47,186 nt of DNA from Actinomycetota bacterium. GTDB taxonomy: Bacteria; Actinomycetota; Rubrobacteria; Rubrobacterales; Rubrobacteraceae. The notes beneath the pieces are model-generated. The model was given only the letters and a program-made list of their open reading frames with translations, was not told the DNA's origin and searched no databases. Positions within the stretch are counted from its first letter, which is position 1. The number at the start of each line of letters is the position of its first letter. The stretch is taken from NCBI GenBank assembly GCA_004563715.1, contig SIRX01000152.1:1-47186 (forward strand). Reading direction: 5' to 3'. The translations under genes were made by a program, and so were the position numbers. This document shows positions 8,828 to 17,742 of this stretch, piece by piece.

Positions 8828-8846
8828 TTTGATCTATTTTGATCAG
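8828..8846. promoter_or_regulatory. GATC-containing dyad upstream of the SDR gene
   Basis: On the minus strand the site reads CTGATCAAAATAGATCAAA; 17 of 19 bases match the site at 24983-25001. It contains an inverted repeat TGATCTA-TT-TTGATCA (one mismatch between arms) and overlaps a second dyad, ATAGAT-TTTTG-ATCTAT, at 8821-8837. It lies about 80 bases ahead of the SDR start, in a short AT-rich island within GC-rich sequence. A transcription-factor operator is likely, but the factor is unknown. Confidence 0.5.
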
Positions 8847-8900
8847 AACCGCCGCCCGAGGGTGGAAGGGAACGGCGGCTTCCGGGGACTAGCCGGTTGT

Positions 8901-9110
8901 CTAGGCGGTTACGGTGTAACCGGCGTTTTCGATGGCGGCTCTCACCCGCGCCTCGTCAGCCCGGCCTTCATCGTAGGCCACCACGACGACCTTGGAGCCG
9001 GGGTCGGCCACGGCCGTCTCGACGCCGGAGACACCCCTCAGGGTGTCTTCGATGGCGCTCTTGCAGTGGGCGCAGCTCATGTCCGGCACAGTGTACCTGG
9101 CTTCGATCAT
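8901..9110 (-). CDS. copZ: CopZ-like heavy-metal-binding chaperone
   Basis: 69-residue single HMA domain. The metal-binding motif is MSCAHC (Cys13, Cys16), and the C-terminal AIENAGYTV is typical of the ferredoxin-like fold. It would carry Cu(I) in the cytoplasm to the CopA ATPase. ATG at 9110 has an AAGGAG ribosome site. It is the last gene of the copA-csoR-copZ operon, 10 bases behind csoR. Confidence 0.93.
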   Translation of the reverse strand: MIEARYTVPDMSCAHCKSAIEDTLRGVSGVETAVADPGSKVVVVAYDEGRADEARVRAAIENAGYTVTA

Positions 9111-9120
9111 CTCTCGCTCC

Positions 9121-9459
9121 TTATACCTTGAGGAACCGTTCGACGGCGGCCACCAGCTCGTCTATCTTCTCCTCCGCCTCGTCCTCGTTGCGGATGGATT
9201 CCTTGACGCAGTGCTCCACGTGGTCCCGGAGGACCAAGGCGGCCACCTTCTCCGAGGCGGCTATGAGGCTGGAGATCTGGGTCAGGATGTCCACGCAGTA
9301 GGCTTCCTCGTCCACCATCCGCTGTACGCCCCGCACCTGGCCTTCTATCCGTCGCAGGCGGTTCGTTAACTGGTCCTTGTGGTCGGCCTTTATGTATCCG
9401 TGCAAGGGTTCCTCCGAGGTGGGTTTGTGGGGCTGCTCGGGCATCATTCTATCCGCCAC
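9121..9459 (-). CDS. csoR: CsoR-type copper-sensing transcriptional repressor
   Basis: 112-residue all-helical DUF156/CsoR family repressor. Cys55, His80 and Cys84 are visible (YCVDIL, HVEHC) with the C-(24)-H-(3)-C spacing of copper-sensing CsoR, and RLRRIEGQVRG is the family signature. Cu(I) binding would release it from operators. Matching sites lie at the copA promoter and 15 kb away at copB. The start is GTG 9459, six bases after the copA stop, or either of two ATGs at 9447 and 9444. The tight spacing implies coupling to copA. Confidence 0.92.
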   Translation of the reverse strand: MADRMMPEQPHKPTSEEPLHGYIKADHKDQLTNRLRRIEGQVRGVQRMVDEEAYCVDILTQISSLIAASEKVAALVLRDHVEHCVKESIRNEDEAEEKIDELVAAVERFLKV

Positions 9460-9465
9460 CAGCCG

Positions 9466-11952
9466 TCAGCCTATCCTCGTGCGCCGCAGCCGCAGGGCGT
9501 TACCGAGCACCGTCACCGACGAGAGCGCCATCGCCGCCGCCGCGAGCACCGGGTTCAGAAAGCCGTACTCCCCGAACGCGGGCTGCAGAAAGGCCGGGAC
9601 CGTCCAGCCGGTGAAGAAAGGGTAGAGGACGCCGGCCGCCACCGGGATGAGCGTCACGTTGTAGAAGAACGCCCAGAAGAGGTTCTGCTTGACGTTCCGG
9701 ACGGTGGCCTTGGAGAGCTTAATGGCCCGGGCCACCCCGCGCACGTCGCCCGAGATCAGGGTCAGGTCGGCGGCCTCCATCGCCACGTCCGCCCCGGTGC
9801 CGATGGCGACGCCCACGTCCGCCCGGGCGAGCGCCGGGGCGTCGTTGATCCCGTCGCCCACCATCGCCACGACCTCTCCCTCGGCCTGCAGCTTCTTGAC
9901 CTCGCCCACCTTGTCCTCCGGCAACACCTCCGAGAGCACCCGGTCTATGCCGAGCTCGCGGGCGATGGCCTCCGCCGTCCGGGTGTTGTCGCCGGTTAGC
10001 ATCGCCACCTTCAGGCCCAGGGCGTGTAGCTGTCTCACCGCCTCGCGGGCCTCGTCTTTTATGGTATCCGCCACGGCGACGAGCCCCGCCGCCACGCCGT
10101 CCACCGCCACGAACATCGGGGTCTTGCCCGCGGCGGCCAGCTCTTCGCCCCGGTGGACGAGCCCGGCGTCTCGGATGTCCTCCGCCTCCAGGAAAGCCGC
10201 GATCCCGGCGAGCACCCGGCGGCCTTCCACACGGGCCACGATGCCGCGCCCGGATACGGCCTCGAAGCGTTCGGTTTCCCCCGGCTCCACGCCGCGGGCG
10301 CGGGCTCCCCGGACGATGGCCTCGCCCAGGGGGTGCTCGCTGCCGCGCTCGGCGGAGGCGACGAGGTACAGTAGCTCGTCCTCGGAGAAGCCGTTGGCCG
10401 CTTCCACGTCGGTCAGCCCGGGTTCGCCGCGAGTGAGCGTTCCGGTCTTGTCCAGCACGACCGTCGTGAGCTTGTGGGCGCCTTCCAGGGTCTCGCCGCC
10501 CTTTATCAGGATGCCCATCTCCGCGCCCTTGCCGGTGCCGACCATTATGGAGGTCGGCGTGGCGAGCCCCAGCGCGCAGGGGCAGGCGATGATCAGGACG
10601 GCCACGAAGTTCAGCAGGGCGAAGGTGAACGCCGGCTCGGGTCCGAAGGCCCACCAGACGAGAAAGGCGGCGGCCGCTATTACGATGACCACCGGCACGA
10701 ACACGCCGCTCACCTTGTCGGCGAGGCGTTGGATGGGGGCCTTCGTCCCCTGGGCCTCCTCGACCATGCGTATGATCTGGGCGAGCGCCGTGTCTCGGCC
10801 TATCCTGGTGGCCTCCATGCGGAACGAGCCGGTCCTGTTGATGGTGGCCCCGATTACCTCGTCGCCCACGCCCTTGCCCACGGGTATGGACTCGCCCGTG
10901 ATCATGGACTCATCCACCGCCGACTCCCCGCGGAGCACGCGGCCGTCCACCGGCACCTTCTCGCCGGGCCGGACCACCACCTCGTCTCCGGCCACGACGT
11001 CTTCTACGGGCACGTCGATCTCTTCGCCGTCCCGGATCACCCGGGCGGTCCGGGCCTGCAGCCCGGCGAGCTTTTTTATGGCCTCGTTGGTGCGGCCCCG
11101 CGCCCGGGCCTCCAGCAGCCGCCCGAGCAGTATGAGGGTGATGATGAGAGCCGAGGTGTCGAAGTAAACATCTGCCCGGCTGCCCTCGACAAATAACTCC
11201 GGCGCCACCGTCGCCACCAGGCTGTAGAAGTACGCCGCGCTGGTCCCCACGGCGACGAGCGTGTTCATGTTGGCCTGCCCGTGCTTGAGCGCGCCCCAGG
11301 CGCCCCGGTAGAACCGCCACCCCGCCCAGAACTGCACCGGCGTGGCGAGCGCGAGCAACACCAGGTTCAACCAGGCCATCGGCACGGGGCTAGGCAACCC
11401 GAGCATGTGCGGTATGCTGCCGACCAGGATCAAGGAGGTGAGCACCGCCGCGAGGACGAGGGCCCGCCGCAGCTTGCGGTACTCTTTTGCCGAGGTCTCC
11501 TCGGCCGCACTTTCTCCTTCCCCGCCGGCCACGCCGTAGCCCGCGTCCTCGACGGCGCGCTCCAGGTCTCGCGCCGCAACCGCGCCCGGCAGATATTCCA
11601 CGCTCGCCTTCTCCGAGGCGAGGTTGACGCGGACGTCCAGAACGCCCGGCACGCCCCGCAGGGCCTTCTCGACCCGGCCCACGCAGCTCGCGCAGCTCAT
11701 CCCCGTAACTACCAGGTCCGCCTTTGCCAGCTCAGCGCCGTAGCCGGCGTCCTCCACGGCTTCGACCAGCGCTACCGGGCCTACCGTTCCAGGGTCGTAG
11801 TGTACGGTCGCCTTCTCGGCCGCGAAGTTCACGTTGACCTCCCCGACGCCCCCGGTCTCCGAGAGGGCTTTCTCGACCCGGTTCGCGCAGGCGGCGCACG
11901 ACATCCCCGTGATGGGGAGGATGAAGATCTCCTTTTCCCGGCCGGTGCTCAA
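9466..11952 (-). CDS. copA: CopA-type Cu(I)-exporting P1B-ATPase
   Basis: 828 residues. Two N-terminal HMA domains carry GMSCAAC (near 16-22) and GMSCASC (near 84-90). Further on come the actuator TGES, the membrane metal site ACPCALG, the phosphorylation site DKTGTLT, the SEHP nucleotide-site motif and [16 protein letters not shown] and MALSS in the last two membrane segments match the Cu(I) P1B-1 class. I chose TTG at 11952 because a GGAGGAGG ribosome site precedes it and no ATG lies nearby. It pumps Cu(I) out of the cytoplasm and is the first gene of the copper operon, with its promoter at 12003-12029. Confidence 0.96.
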   Translation of the reverse strand: MSTGREKEIFILPITGMSCAACANRVEKALSETGGVGEVNVNFAAEKATVHYDPGTVGPVALVEAVEDAGYGAELAKADLVVTGMSCASCVGRVEKALRGVPGVLDVRVNLASEKASVEYLPGAVAARDLERAVEDAGYGVAGGEGESAAEETSAKEYRKLRRALVLAAVLTSLILVGSIPHMLGLPSPVPMAWLNLVLLALATPVQFWAGWRFYRGAWGALKHGQANMNTLVAVGTSAAYFYSLVATVAPELFVEGSRADVYFDTSALIITLILLGRLLEARARGRTNEAIKKLAGLQARTARVIRDGEEIDVPVEDVVAGDEVVVRPGEKVPVDGRVLRGESAVDESMITGESIPVGKGVGDEVIGATINRTGSFRMEATRIGRDTALAQIIRMVEEAQGTKAPIQRLADKVSGVFVPVVIVIAAAAFLVWWAFGPEPAFTFALLNFVAVLIIACPCALGLATPTSIMVGTGKGAEMGILIKGGETLEGAHKLTTVVLDKTGTLTRGEPGLTDVEAANGFSEDELLYLVASAERGSEHPLGEAIVRGARARGVEPGETERFEAVSGRGIVARVEGRRVLAGIAAFLEAEDIRDAGLVHRGEELAAAGKTPMFVAVDGVAAGLVAVADTIKDEAREAVRQLHALGLKVAMLTGDNTRTAEAIARELGIDRVLSEVLPEDKVGEVKKLQAEGEVVAMVGDGINDAPALARADVGVAIGTGADVAMEAADLTLISGDVRGVARAIKLSKATVRNVKQNLFWAFFYNVTLIPVAAGVLYPFFTGWTVPAFLQPAFGEYGFLNPVLAAAAMALSSVTVLGNALRLRRTRIG

Positions 11953-11966
11953 ACGATGCCTCCTCC

Positions 11967-11992
11967 GTGAGCCTTTCGCCTGACGGGCTCAC
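11967..11992 (-). other. Leader hairpin directly before the copA ribosome site
   Basis: On the copA mRNA a 7-base stem GUGAGCC/GGCUCAC closes a 12-base loop and ends immediately before the GGAGGAGG ribosome site. It might modulate copA translation or mRNA stability. No riboswitch family is recognised. Confidence 0.45.
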
Positions 11993-12002
11993 GCGCGGAC
12001 CT

Positions 12003-12029
12003 ATTCTAGCATATACCCCCCTACCGTAT
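12003..12029 (-). promoter_or_regulatory. copA promoter with overlapping CsoR-type operator
   Basis: On the minus strand a -10 TAGAAT (12008-12003) sits just downstream of ATACGGTAGGGGGGTAT (12029-12013), which has the ATAC...GTAT outer arms and G/C-run centre of CsoR operators. A GTGATA at an 18-base spacing could be the -35. The operator fills the -35/-10 spacer, so CsoR would block RNA polymerase. A better copy of the site precedes copB. Confidence 0.65.
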
Positions 12030-12309
12030 CACGGTAGCGTTCCCGCGGGTTGAATCCACCGGGGTATCGCGGGCTCGCCACCGGGTGGCCTGCGCGCGGC
12101 CGAGGCGGGTTTCGAAGCGCTCCGCCAGCGACCCGCGTCAAACGGCGCCTCCGCCGGGTGGGTCTCCACCGTCTGGCGGGTGTAGCCTACGTAGGGGGCC
12201 TCGTTCCGGGTTCGACTCTGGTACGCGAATATCCCTACCCCTTTAGTCAAGGCGTGTTGTGGTATCGGAGCAGGCGTGAGGGGAGGTGGGTTCCGCGGGG
12301 TCGGGGAGC
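12030..12309. other. Intergenic region with no recognised gene
   Basis: Between the copA promoter and the small ORF at 12310 I see no ORF with protein-like composition on either strand, no complete tRNA and no repeat. A T-arm-like GGGTTCGACTC at about 12208 has no matching stems around it. Confidence 0.4.
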
Positions 12310-12522
12310 CTACTTCTTGGTGTCTTTGAGGATCTCGAAGATCTCGTCTATAAGGGCCTCGCGCTTGGCGGGCGGCAGGTCCCGGGGGTGGATGGTTTGT
12401 TTGTCGGACTGGAGGTTGCGGATCGTCGCCTCTTCGGCGAGGTACTGGTCTATGAGGCGGACGATAGCGTCCACTTTCTCGCGGGGGAGTCCGTCGCCGC
12501 CGCGGGTCAGTCTGCTCCACAT
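12310..12522 (-). CDS. Small hypothetical protein
   Basis: 70 residues, not recognised. Composition is charged and helical (EKVDAIVRLIDQYLAEEATIRNL, then AKREALIDEIFEILKD), with no membrane segment and no Cys. ATG at 12522 has AAGAAGGG about 10 bases upstream. It looks like a small soluble helical protein, perhaps an adaptor or regulator. It lies downstream of the metallophosphoesterase on the same strand (72 bases apart), and cotranscription is possible. Confidence 0.6.
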   Translation of the reverse strand: MWSRLTRGGDGLPREKVDAIVRLIDQYLAEEATIRNLQSDKQTIHPRDLPPAKREALIDEIFEILKDTKK

Positions 12523-12593
12523 GGTGTCGTACCCTTCTTCCCGTTGGGCGCGTCCGGCAGATTATAACCGCTGGGCCGGGGATCGGGCCGTGA

Positions 12594-13460
12594 TCAGGCA
12601 GACCGGGAGGTGGTCCGGCGGGGAAAGCCCCGTTCGCTGGCGGGGGCGAACCCGCCGGTTTTCTGCCAGGCGTAGGCGGTAATGCGCAGGCTATCCTCGT
12701 CGAAGCGGACCACGTTGAAGCTGGAGGACCGGCCGGCGCGCAGGCGGTTTGAGATGGTCCCCGCGGTAGAGATCACGAGGCCGGGGGCCGTTTCCTCGAT
12801 GGCGTGGACGGCCTCCTGATGGTCGTGGCCGCAGAGGACGAGCTCGGCGCCGATCTCCGCGAAGGAGCGCAGGGCTTGCTCGGTGTTGGCGAGGCCGTGG
12901 CGTCGGGAGATGGAGCCGCGGATGGGGTTATGGTGGATCATGATCACGCGGGCCACGCCGGGGGGGGCGCTGGAGAACGCCTTCTCCGCCAGCTGGATGT
13001 CCTCCCGCTTGACGTGCCCGATAACGCCCAGGTCCCGGAAGCGCCGGGTGAGCGAGCCGCGGGTTATACCGTGGGCCGTGTTGAGCCCCGCTATCACGAG
13101 GCCGGGGACCTCCAGGGAGGTGCTCAACTCCTCGGAGATGTGCCGGGTGTACCGGGAATACTTGAACTGGTGGGCTTTGTTCCCGATCAAGCCCACAACC
13201 CCCAGGTTGCGCAGCACGGCCCCGAGCCACCGGATGTCGTGGTTGCCGGGGACGACGATGTAGGGGGCTATCTTCTCCAGGGAGTCCAGGTACTCCCGGG
13301 CCTGGACGAACTCGCGGTTCGTGCACCGCTGGGTGAGGTCGCCCGAGACCGCTATGGCGTCTGGCCCTATCTCCCGGATGTAGTCCTTCAACGACTCCAG
13401 GCGTTCGGCGGACGCGGGTCGGCCGAAGTGCAGGTCCGAGATGTGGAGAACCGTGGCCAC
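12594..13460 (-). CDS. Metallophosphoesterase
   Basis: 288-residue calcineurin-like phosphoesterase with the full metal-binding set: DLHFG, GDLT, GNHD, IHHNP and GHDH. It is probably a phosphodiesterase or phosphatase acting on nucleotides or small phosphoesters; the substrate is not evident. The start is GTG at 13460, no Shine-Dalgarno is present, and TAGAAT lies 8 bases upstream, so the mRNA may be leaderless. The C-terminal 20 residues are Arg/Ser-rich. Confidence 0.88.
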   Translation of the reverse strand: MATVLHISDLHFGRPASAERLESLKDYIREIGPDAIAVSGDLTQRCTNREFVQAREYLDSLEKIAPYIVVPGNHDIRWLGAVLRNLGVVGLIGNKAHQFKYSRYTRHISEELSTSLEVPGLVIAGLNTAHGITRGSLTRRFRDLGVIGHVKREDIQLAEKAFSSAPPGVARVIMIHHNPIRGSISRRHGLANTEQALRSFAEIGAELVLCGHDHQEAVHAIEETAPGLVISTAGTISNRLRAGRSSSFNVVRFDEDSLRITAYAWQKTGGFAPASERGFPRRTTSRSA

Positions 13461-13468
13461 GATGCCTG

Positions 13469-13474
13469 ATTCTA
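13469..13474 (-). promoter_or_regulatory. -10 element of a probable leaderless metallophosphoesterase mRNA
   Basis: Minus-strand TAGAAT, 8 bases before the GTG at 13460. Initiation 6-8 bases past a -10 would place the transcript 5' end at or next to the start codon. Confidence 0.5.
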
Positions 13475-13523
13475 CCCGAGCTAGGGGGATAATAAAATTC
13501 GTCGTGCCACGGTCTCGACAGCT

Positions 13524-14312
13524 CTACAGGCGGGCCAGGAACTCCCCGAGGGCGGTGTTGAACCCGTCCGGGTTCTCCAGGTTCGAGAGGTGGCCCGCGC
13601 CGGGCAGGGTGACGTGGCGGGCGCCGGGGATCTTCTCCGCCATCGCGCCCATGACCTCTGGGGTGGAGATGGAGTCATCTTCGCCCCCGATTACGAGCGT
13701 CGGGACGTTTATCTCGGGGAGGAGCGGGGTCGAGTCCGAGCGCTCGCGCATCGCGCCCAGGGCGGCGACCACGCCGTCGGGGCTACTCTCCAGGATCATG
13801 GCCTTCACCTCCTCGACGGTGCGGGGGTCTTTCTCCAGGGTGGTGGGGGAGAGCAGGCGCTGCATCTGCAGCTCGATCAGGACCCCGATCCCCTCCTCGC
13901 CGACGCGCCAGGCCATCTCCTTGCGGGCCTCGCGGGCTTCTCCGGGGTCGGGGTCGGGGCGGGTGTTCGCCAGGATGAGGCCGGAGACCCGTTCCGGGAA
14001 GAGCCTCAGGCACTCGAAGGCTACATATCCGCCCATCGAGAGGCCGCCTAGGACCACACGGCCCAGCTCCAGCCGGTCGAGCAAACCGCCGACGCACGCC
14101 GCGTAGTAGCGCACGTCCGGCTGGGCCGGGGGGTGCGGAGAACGGCCGAAGCCGGGGTAGTCCGGTGTGACGAGGCGGTGGCCTTCGGCCACGGCCTCCA
14201 CCTGGGGCGACCACATCCGGGCGTTGAGCGGAAAGGCGTGCAGCAGGACGACGGGCGTCCCCGCGCCGTGCGAGATGTAAGCTAGTGGAACGCCTCGAAT
14301 ATGTTCTGCCAC
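13524..14312 (-). CDS. Alpha/beta-hydrolase fold protein
   Basis: 262-residue alpha/beta hydrolase. The oxyanion/N-terminal strand is VVLLHAFPLN, the nucleophile elbow is GLSMGG (Ser near residue 95), the acid is in GGEDDSIST, and the His is in GAGHLSNLE. It resembles 3-oxoadipate enol-lactonase and related esterases, but no pathway genes flank it, so the substrate is open. ATG at 14312 has a purine-rich GGAGAGGAGAG ribosome site. Confidence 0.88.
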   Translation of the reverse strand: MAEHIRGVPLAYISHGAGTPVVLLHAFPLNARMWSPQVEAVAEGHRLVTPDYPGFGRSPHPPAQPDVRYYAACVGGLLDRLELGRVVLGGLSMGGYVAFECLRLFPERVSGLILANTRPDPDPGEAREARKEMAWRVGEEGIGVLIELQMQRLLSPTTLEKDPRTVEEVKAMILESSPDGVVAALGAMRERSDSTPLLPEINVPTLVIGGEDDSISTPEVMGAMAEKIPGARHVTLPGAGHLSNLENPDGFNTALGEFLARL

Positions 14313-14389
14313 GGTCTCTCCTCTCCGGGTTACGCACCCCTCTTTACCCTTATGGCGTACACTAGCATCTTCTCGAAGAGGGAGCGCCT

Positions 14390-15250
14390 TTGCGACTGGT
14401 CTACACGCTGCTGCTGGTTGGTGTCACGGCCGTCTGGGGCTGGACTTTCGTGGTGGTGCAGGAAGCCATAAACGCCTACAGCGTACTCGGGTTTTTGGCC
14501 CTGCGCTTTACGCTCGCCGGCATCGCCCTGGCCCCGGTATTCGCCTTCCGGATAAAGCCCCGGACCCTGCTCGTCGGGGCCGGCATCGGGCTGGTGCTGG
14601 CGGCGGGCTACCTCTTCCAGACGCTCGGCCTCCTGTACACGACCCCGACGAACTCCGGGCTCATAACCGGCCTCTTCGTGGTCTTCGCGCCGCTGACGGC
14701 CCGGGCTCTGTTCAACGTTCGCATCCCGCCGCTCGTGCTGGCGGCGGTCTTCCTGAGCCTGGCGGGCATGGCGCTGCTCGCGGGACAGAGCCCTTCGGGG
14801 GTCAGGCTGGGTGACGCCCTCACGGTCGTCTGCGCGGCGGGGCTCGGGGCCCACATAGCCCTGCTCTCCCGCTACGCCCCCGAGCACGACGCGGGCGACC
14901 TGGCGTTCGCCCAGATATCCTCCATGGCCGGGCTGTTCGCGGTGATGTGGCTCTTCTCCGGGCCGGTGGGGGGTGAGCTGAGCCTGCCGCCCCGGGAGGT
15001 GTGGTTCGCCATCCTGCTCACCGGGCTCGTCGCCTCGGCCGGGGCGTTCTACGTGCAGACCCTGGTCCAGCAGAGGATATCCGCGGGACGGACCGCGGTC
15101 ATCCTGACGATGGAGCCCGTGTTCGCCGCCCTCTTCGGATACTGGCTTGCCGGGGACCGCCTCACGTCGGTGCAGCTAGCGGGCGCCGCCTTTATCCTGT
15201 CGGCGCTGGTCGTCGGCGAGGTGCTGACGGCCCTCCGGCGCCGCTCGTAA
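14390..15250 (+). CDS. EamA-family (DMT) transporter
   Basis: 286 residues with about ten hydrophobic helices in two EamA repeats. The first starts LLLVGVTAVWGWTFVVVQ; the second ends in EPVFAALFGYWLAGDRLTSVQ, the classic EamA signature. It probably exports a metabolite or amino acid; substrate unknown. TTG at 14390 is preceded by a GAAGAGGGAG ribosome site and nothing better is in frame. It is divergent from the hydrolase across 77 bases. Confidence 0.9.
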   Translation: MRLVYTLLLVGVTAVWGWTFVVVQEAINAYSVLGFLALRFTLAGIALAPVFAFRIKPRTLLVGAGIGLVLAAGYLFQTLGLLYTTPTNSGLITGLFVVFAPLTARALFNVRIPPLVLAAVFLSLAGMALLAGQSPSGVRLGDALTVVCAAGLGAHIALLSRYAPEHDAGDLAFAQISSMAGLFAVMWLFSGPVGGELSLPPREVWFAILLTGLVASAGAFYVQTLVQQRISAGRTAVILTMEPVFAALFGYWLAGDRLTSVQLAGAAFILSALVVGEVLTALRRRS

Positions 15251-15341
15251 GACCCGGACGGCCCACGGACGAGCCTTCTGGCACGTCACCGGGGGCACCA
15301 GAATTTCCAGGCGATTCGACCTCAGAGCCGGAGAAAGGGCG

Positions 15342-15376
15342 AGAAGGGGGGCGGCTTTGGAAGTCGCCCCCCTTCT
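15342..15376. terminator. Long GC-rich bidirectional terminator hairpin
   Basis: A 16-base-pair stem (AGAAGGGGGGCGGCTT with its complement, one G-T pair) closes a 3-base loop. It is followed on the plus strand by ATAAAAG and a weaker hairpin ending in TTTT. It lies between the convergent eamA-like gene and livK and would serve both. Confidence 0.75.
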
Positions 15377-15405
15377 ATAAAAGCCCGTTTTGTGCGGGTT
15401 ACCGC

Positions 15406-16665
15406 CTAGGAGGTCTCCGGGGGCTCCACGAGCTCGACCCGGGAGAGCTGGCCTTCATCGTCGAACTCCCAGACCTCGTACTGAGAGGAGACGTCGCCGT
15501 TCTCGTCGAAGTCCTGGGAGCCGGCGGCGCCCTCGTAGTTTATGTCCTCGCCGTTGGCGGCCTGTTCCAGGCCGGAGCAGATGTCCGTGGGGAGCACCTC
15601 GCTACCGCCCTGCGAAACGGCTTCGAGGTTCTCCTGGATGGTCTGGCCGTCGGTGTCGCCGCCCGCGGCGGCGGCCAGGGCCGCCAGCATCACGGCGTCG
15701 TAGGTGTTGGCCGAGAAGGTGCTCGGCGCGGAGTCGAACTCCTCTTCAAAGGCCGAGCTGAAGTCTTCGGCCCCTGGCCCCTCGGATGCCGGACGGGTGC
15801 CCTGCTCGCCGGCGAGGTCTACCCCGGCGTCCTGCGGGAACTCGGGGTCGGCCAACCCGTCGGTGAACAGGAACGGCGTCTCGCCTACCAGGCCCTGCTC
15901 CTGGGCGGCCTGCATTATTATGCTCCCGGTCTCCGGGAAGGCGACCACCAGGATGGCGTCGGGCTCGCCCTGGGAAGCCTGCTGCACCTCGGAGTCGAAG
16001 CTCGTGCCCGTCGGGTCGTAGGCGATGCTCTGGGCCACCTCGCCCTCGAAGCTCTCGGAGAAGGTGTCGGCGATGCCCTGGCCGTAGTCGTCGTTCAGGT
16101 GGATCACGTTAACCGTCTCGTAGCCGGCGTCCTGGGCTATCTGGGCCAGCACCACGCCCTGCAGCGCGTCAGAAGGAACGGTCCGGAAAAAGAAGCCGTT
16201 GTCCTCGTAGTCCGTAAAGTCCGGGCTCGTGGAGGCCGGAGAGATCTGGACCACCCCGTTTTGCGCCGCCGTGTCGACCACCGCGAACGACACCCGGCTG
16301 GAGGCCGCGCCCACGATGACCCCGACGTCGTCCGTGTTGATGAGCTTGTCCGCGGCGCTGGCCGCCGTCTGCTCGTTCGTGCCGGAGTCTTCGTAAGTGG
16401 CGTTGACCTCCATGGTGTCGCAGTCCTGGATCTGCTGCACGGCCAGCCGGGCGCCGTTCTCCATCGGGGGCCCGAACTGCGAGAGGTCACCGGTGAGCGG
16501 CAGAATGGTCCCGATGTTCAGGCTGAGGCTGCCGGGGTCCTCGCCATTGGCGGCCTCGCCGTTTTCTTCGCCGTCGCCCGCCTCTCCACCGTTGCCGCAG
16601 GCGGCCGCCAGCATCAGCGAGCCCGCCAGGCAACCGGCCAGACAGAGCTTTCTAAACTTTCCCAA
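15406..16665 (-). CDS. livK: Branched-chain amino-acid type ABC transporter substrate-binding lipoprotein
   Basis: 419-residue periplasmic-binding-protein type I lipoprotein, LivK-like. TTG at 16665 is the start: GGAGGAGG lies about 9 bases upstream, and translation from there gives a clean lipoprotein signal (GKFRKLCLAGCLAGSLMLAAAC). An acidic Gly/Glu linker follows, then LNIGTILPLTGDLSQFGPPMENG, the family's ligand-domain opening. Longer in-frame starts would put 29 extra residues before the signal. It is divergent from livHMGF and presumably feeds that transporter. Ligand may be branched-chain amino acids, urea or amides; not decidable here. Confidence 0.92.
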   Translation of the reverse strand: MGKFRKLCLAGCLAGSLMLAAACGNGGEAGDGEENGEAANGEDPGSLSLNIGTILPLTGDLSQFGPPMENGARLAVQQIQDCDTMEVNATYEDSGTNEQTAASAADKLINTDDVGVIVGAASSRVSFAVVDTAAQNGVVQISPASTSPDFTDYEDNGFFFRTVPSDALQGVVLAQIAQDAGYETVNVIHLNDDYGQGIADTFSESFEGEVAQSIAYDPTGTSFDSEVQQASQGEPDAILVVAFPETGSIIMQAAQEQGLVGETPFLFTDGLADPEFPQDAGVDLAGEQGTRPASEGPGAEDFSSAFEEEFDSAPSTFSANTYDAVMLAALAAAAGGDTDGQTIQENLEAVSQGGSEVLPTDICSGLEQAANGEDINYEGAAGSQDFDENGDVSSQYEVWEFDDEGQLSRVELVEPPETS

Positions 16666-16800
16666 AGCTTGTGCCTCCTCCTTTGCCGTTCCGGTTTCCA
16701 GCGAGCGTCGCCCCCGAAAACCCGGAGCTTCCGAACGATTATTGACGGACAATATACATTAGGGCGCGTTTGCGGGGCAACAGTCCGGAGAGGCCGTATC

Positions 16801-16829
16801 TTGACAGGGGGTGCGCGCGGGGCGAAAAT
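16801..16829 (+). promoter_or_regulatory. Possible livHMGF promoter
   Basis: A perfect -35 TTGACA at 16801-16806 is followed 17 bases later by a poor -10 (AAAATT), 38 bases before the livH start. The -35 is convincing, the -10 is not. Confidence 0.4.
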
Positions 16830-16866
16830 TCCGGCGATTACCTCTCCTCACTAGGAAGATGGAACT

Positions 16867-17742
16867 TTGGAAGAAGCTCTCCAGCTAATCGCCAACGGCG
16901 TCGTCATAGGCTCGGTAATAGCCGTCGCCGCCGTTGGCCTGACGCTGGTGTTCGGGATACTGCGCCTGATCAACTTCGCCCACGGCGACTTTCTGACGCT
17001 GGGGGCTTTCGCGGCCGTGGTAGGGACCGGCGCCGGCCTCCCGCTGTACGTGGCAGCGATACCGGCCATCCTGGTCGGCGCGGGCGTCATGGGCGGCCTG
17101 GAGAAGGTCCTGTGGGGCCCGATGCGCCGCCGGGGGGCCTCAACGGTCAACCTGCTCATCATCTCCATCGGGCTCGCGCTGGTGCTGCGCTACACGCTCT
17201 TCTGGATCTTCGGCTCCGGGGTCTACCGTTACGGGCCGATCTCCCAGCGGATAGACTTCGGCCTCTTCGCCCTCACGCCGCAGGACGTGATCATCGTCGT
17301 CGGCAGCGCGGCGGCGCTCTTCGGGGTCGCCCTCATGTTGCAGAAGACCCGGATCGGCAAGGCCATGCGGGCGCTCTCGGACAACAAGGACCTGGCCGAG
17401 GCCAGCGGCATCGACGTGAACCGGGTGACCATGATAACCTGGCTCATCGCCGGCGCCCTTACGGCCTACGGCGGCATCATGCTCGGGCTACAGGGGCGCG
17501 TCTTCGCCAACATGGGCTGGTTCCTGCTGCTGCTAATCTTCGCCGGGGTCATCCTCGGCGGCATCGGGTCGGCCTACGGGGCCATGATCGGGAGCATGAT
17601 CATCGGGGTGACCCAGGAACTGGCGACCCACTCCGCCATCGGCCTGCCCAGCGACCTGAAGACGGGCGTGGCGTTTCTGGTCCTTATACTGGTGCTGCTG
17701 GTCCGGCCGCAGGGCATAATGGGCAGAAAGCAGGCGTTATGA
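16867..17742 (+). CDS. livH: LivH-like ABC transporter permease
   Basis: 291-residue polytopic permease of the branched-chain amino-acid family. It shows LTLVFGILRLINFAHGDFLTLGAF, the LivH signature, and GIGSAYGAMIGSMIIG near the C terminus. TTG at 16867 follows AGGAAG; no ATG or GTG lies suitably in frame. It is the first gene of a four-gene operon and overlaps livM by ATGA. It would form the membrane channel with LivM, driven by LivG and LivF. Confidence 0.93.
   Translation: MEEALQLIANGVVIGSVIAVAAVGLTLVFGILRLINFAHGDFLTLGAFAAVVGTGAGLPLYVAAIPAILVGAGVMGGLEKVLWGPMRRRGASTVNLLIISIGLALVLRYTLFWIFGSGVYRYGPISQRIDFGLFALTPQDVIIVVGSAAALFGVALMLQKTRIGKAMRALSDNKDLAEASGIDVNRVTMITWLIAGALTAYGGIMLGLQGRVFANMGWFLLLLIFAGVILGGIGSAYGAMIGSMIIGVTQELATHSAIGLPSDLKTGVAFLVLILVLLVRPQGIMGRKQAL

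Noticed and set aside
12195-12235. tRNA-like T-arm (GGGTTCGACTC) in the intergenic region after the copA promoter
   Set aside because: The flanking bases do not form the 5-base T stem, and no acceptor, D or anticodon stems fit around it.
12029-12520. Minus-strand 163-residue frame covering the small gene and the intergenic region
   Set aside because: Arg/Pro-rich composition, conflicts with the better 70-residue frame, no ribosome site.
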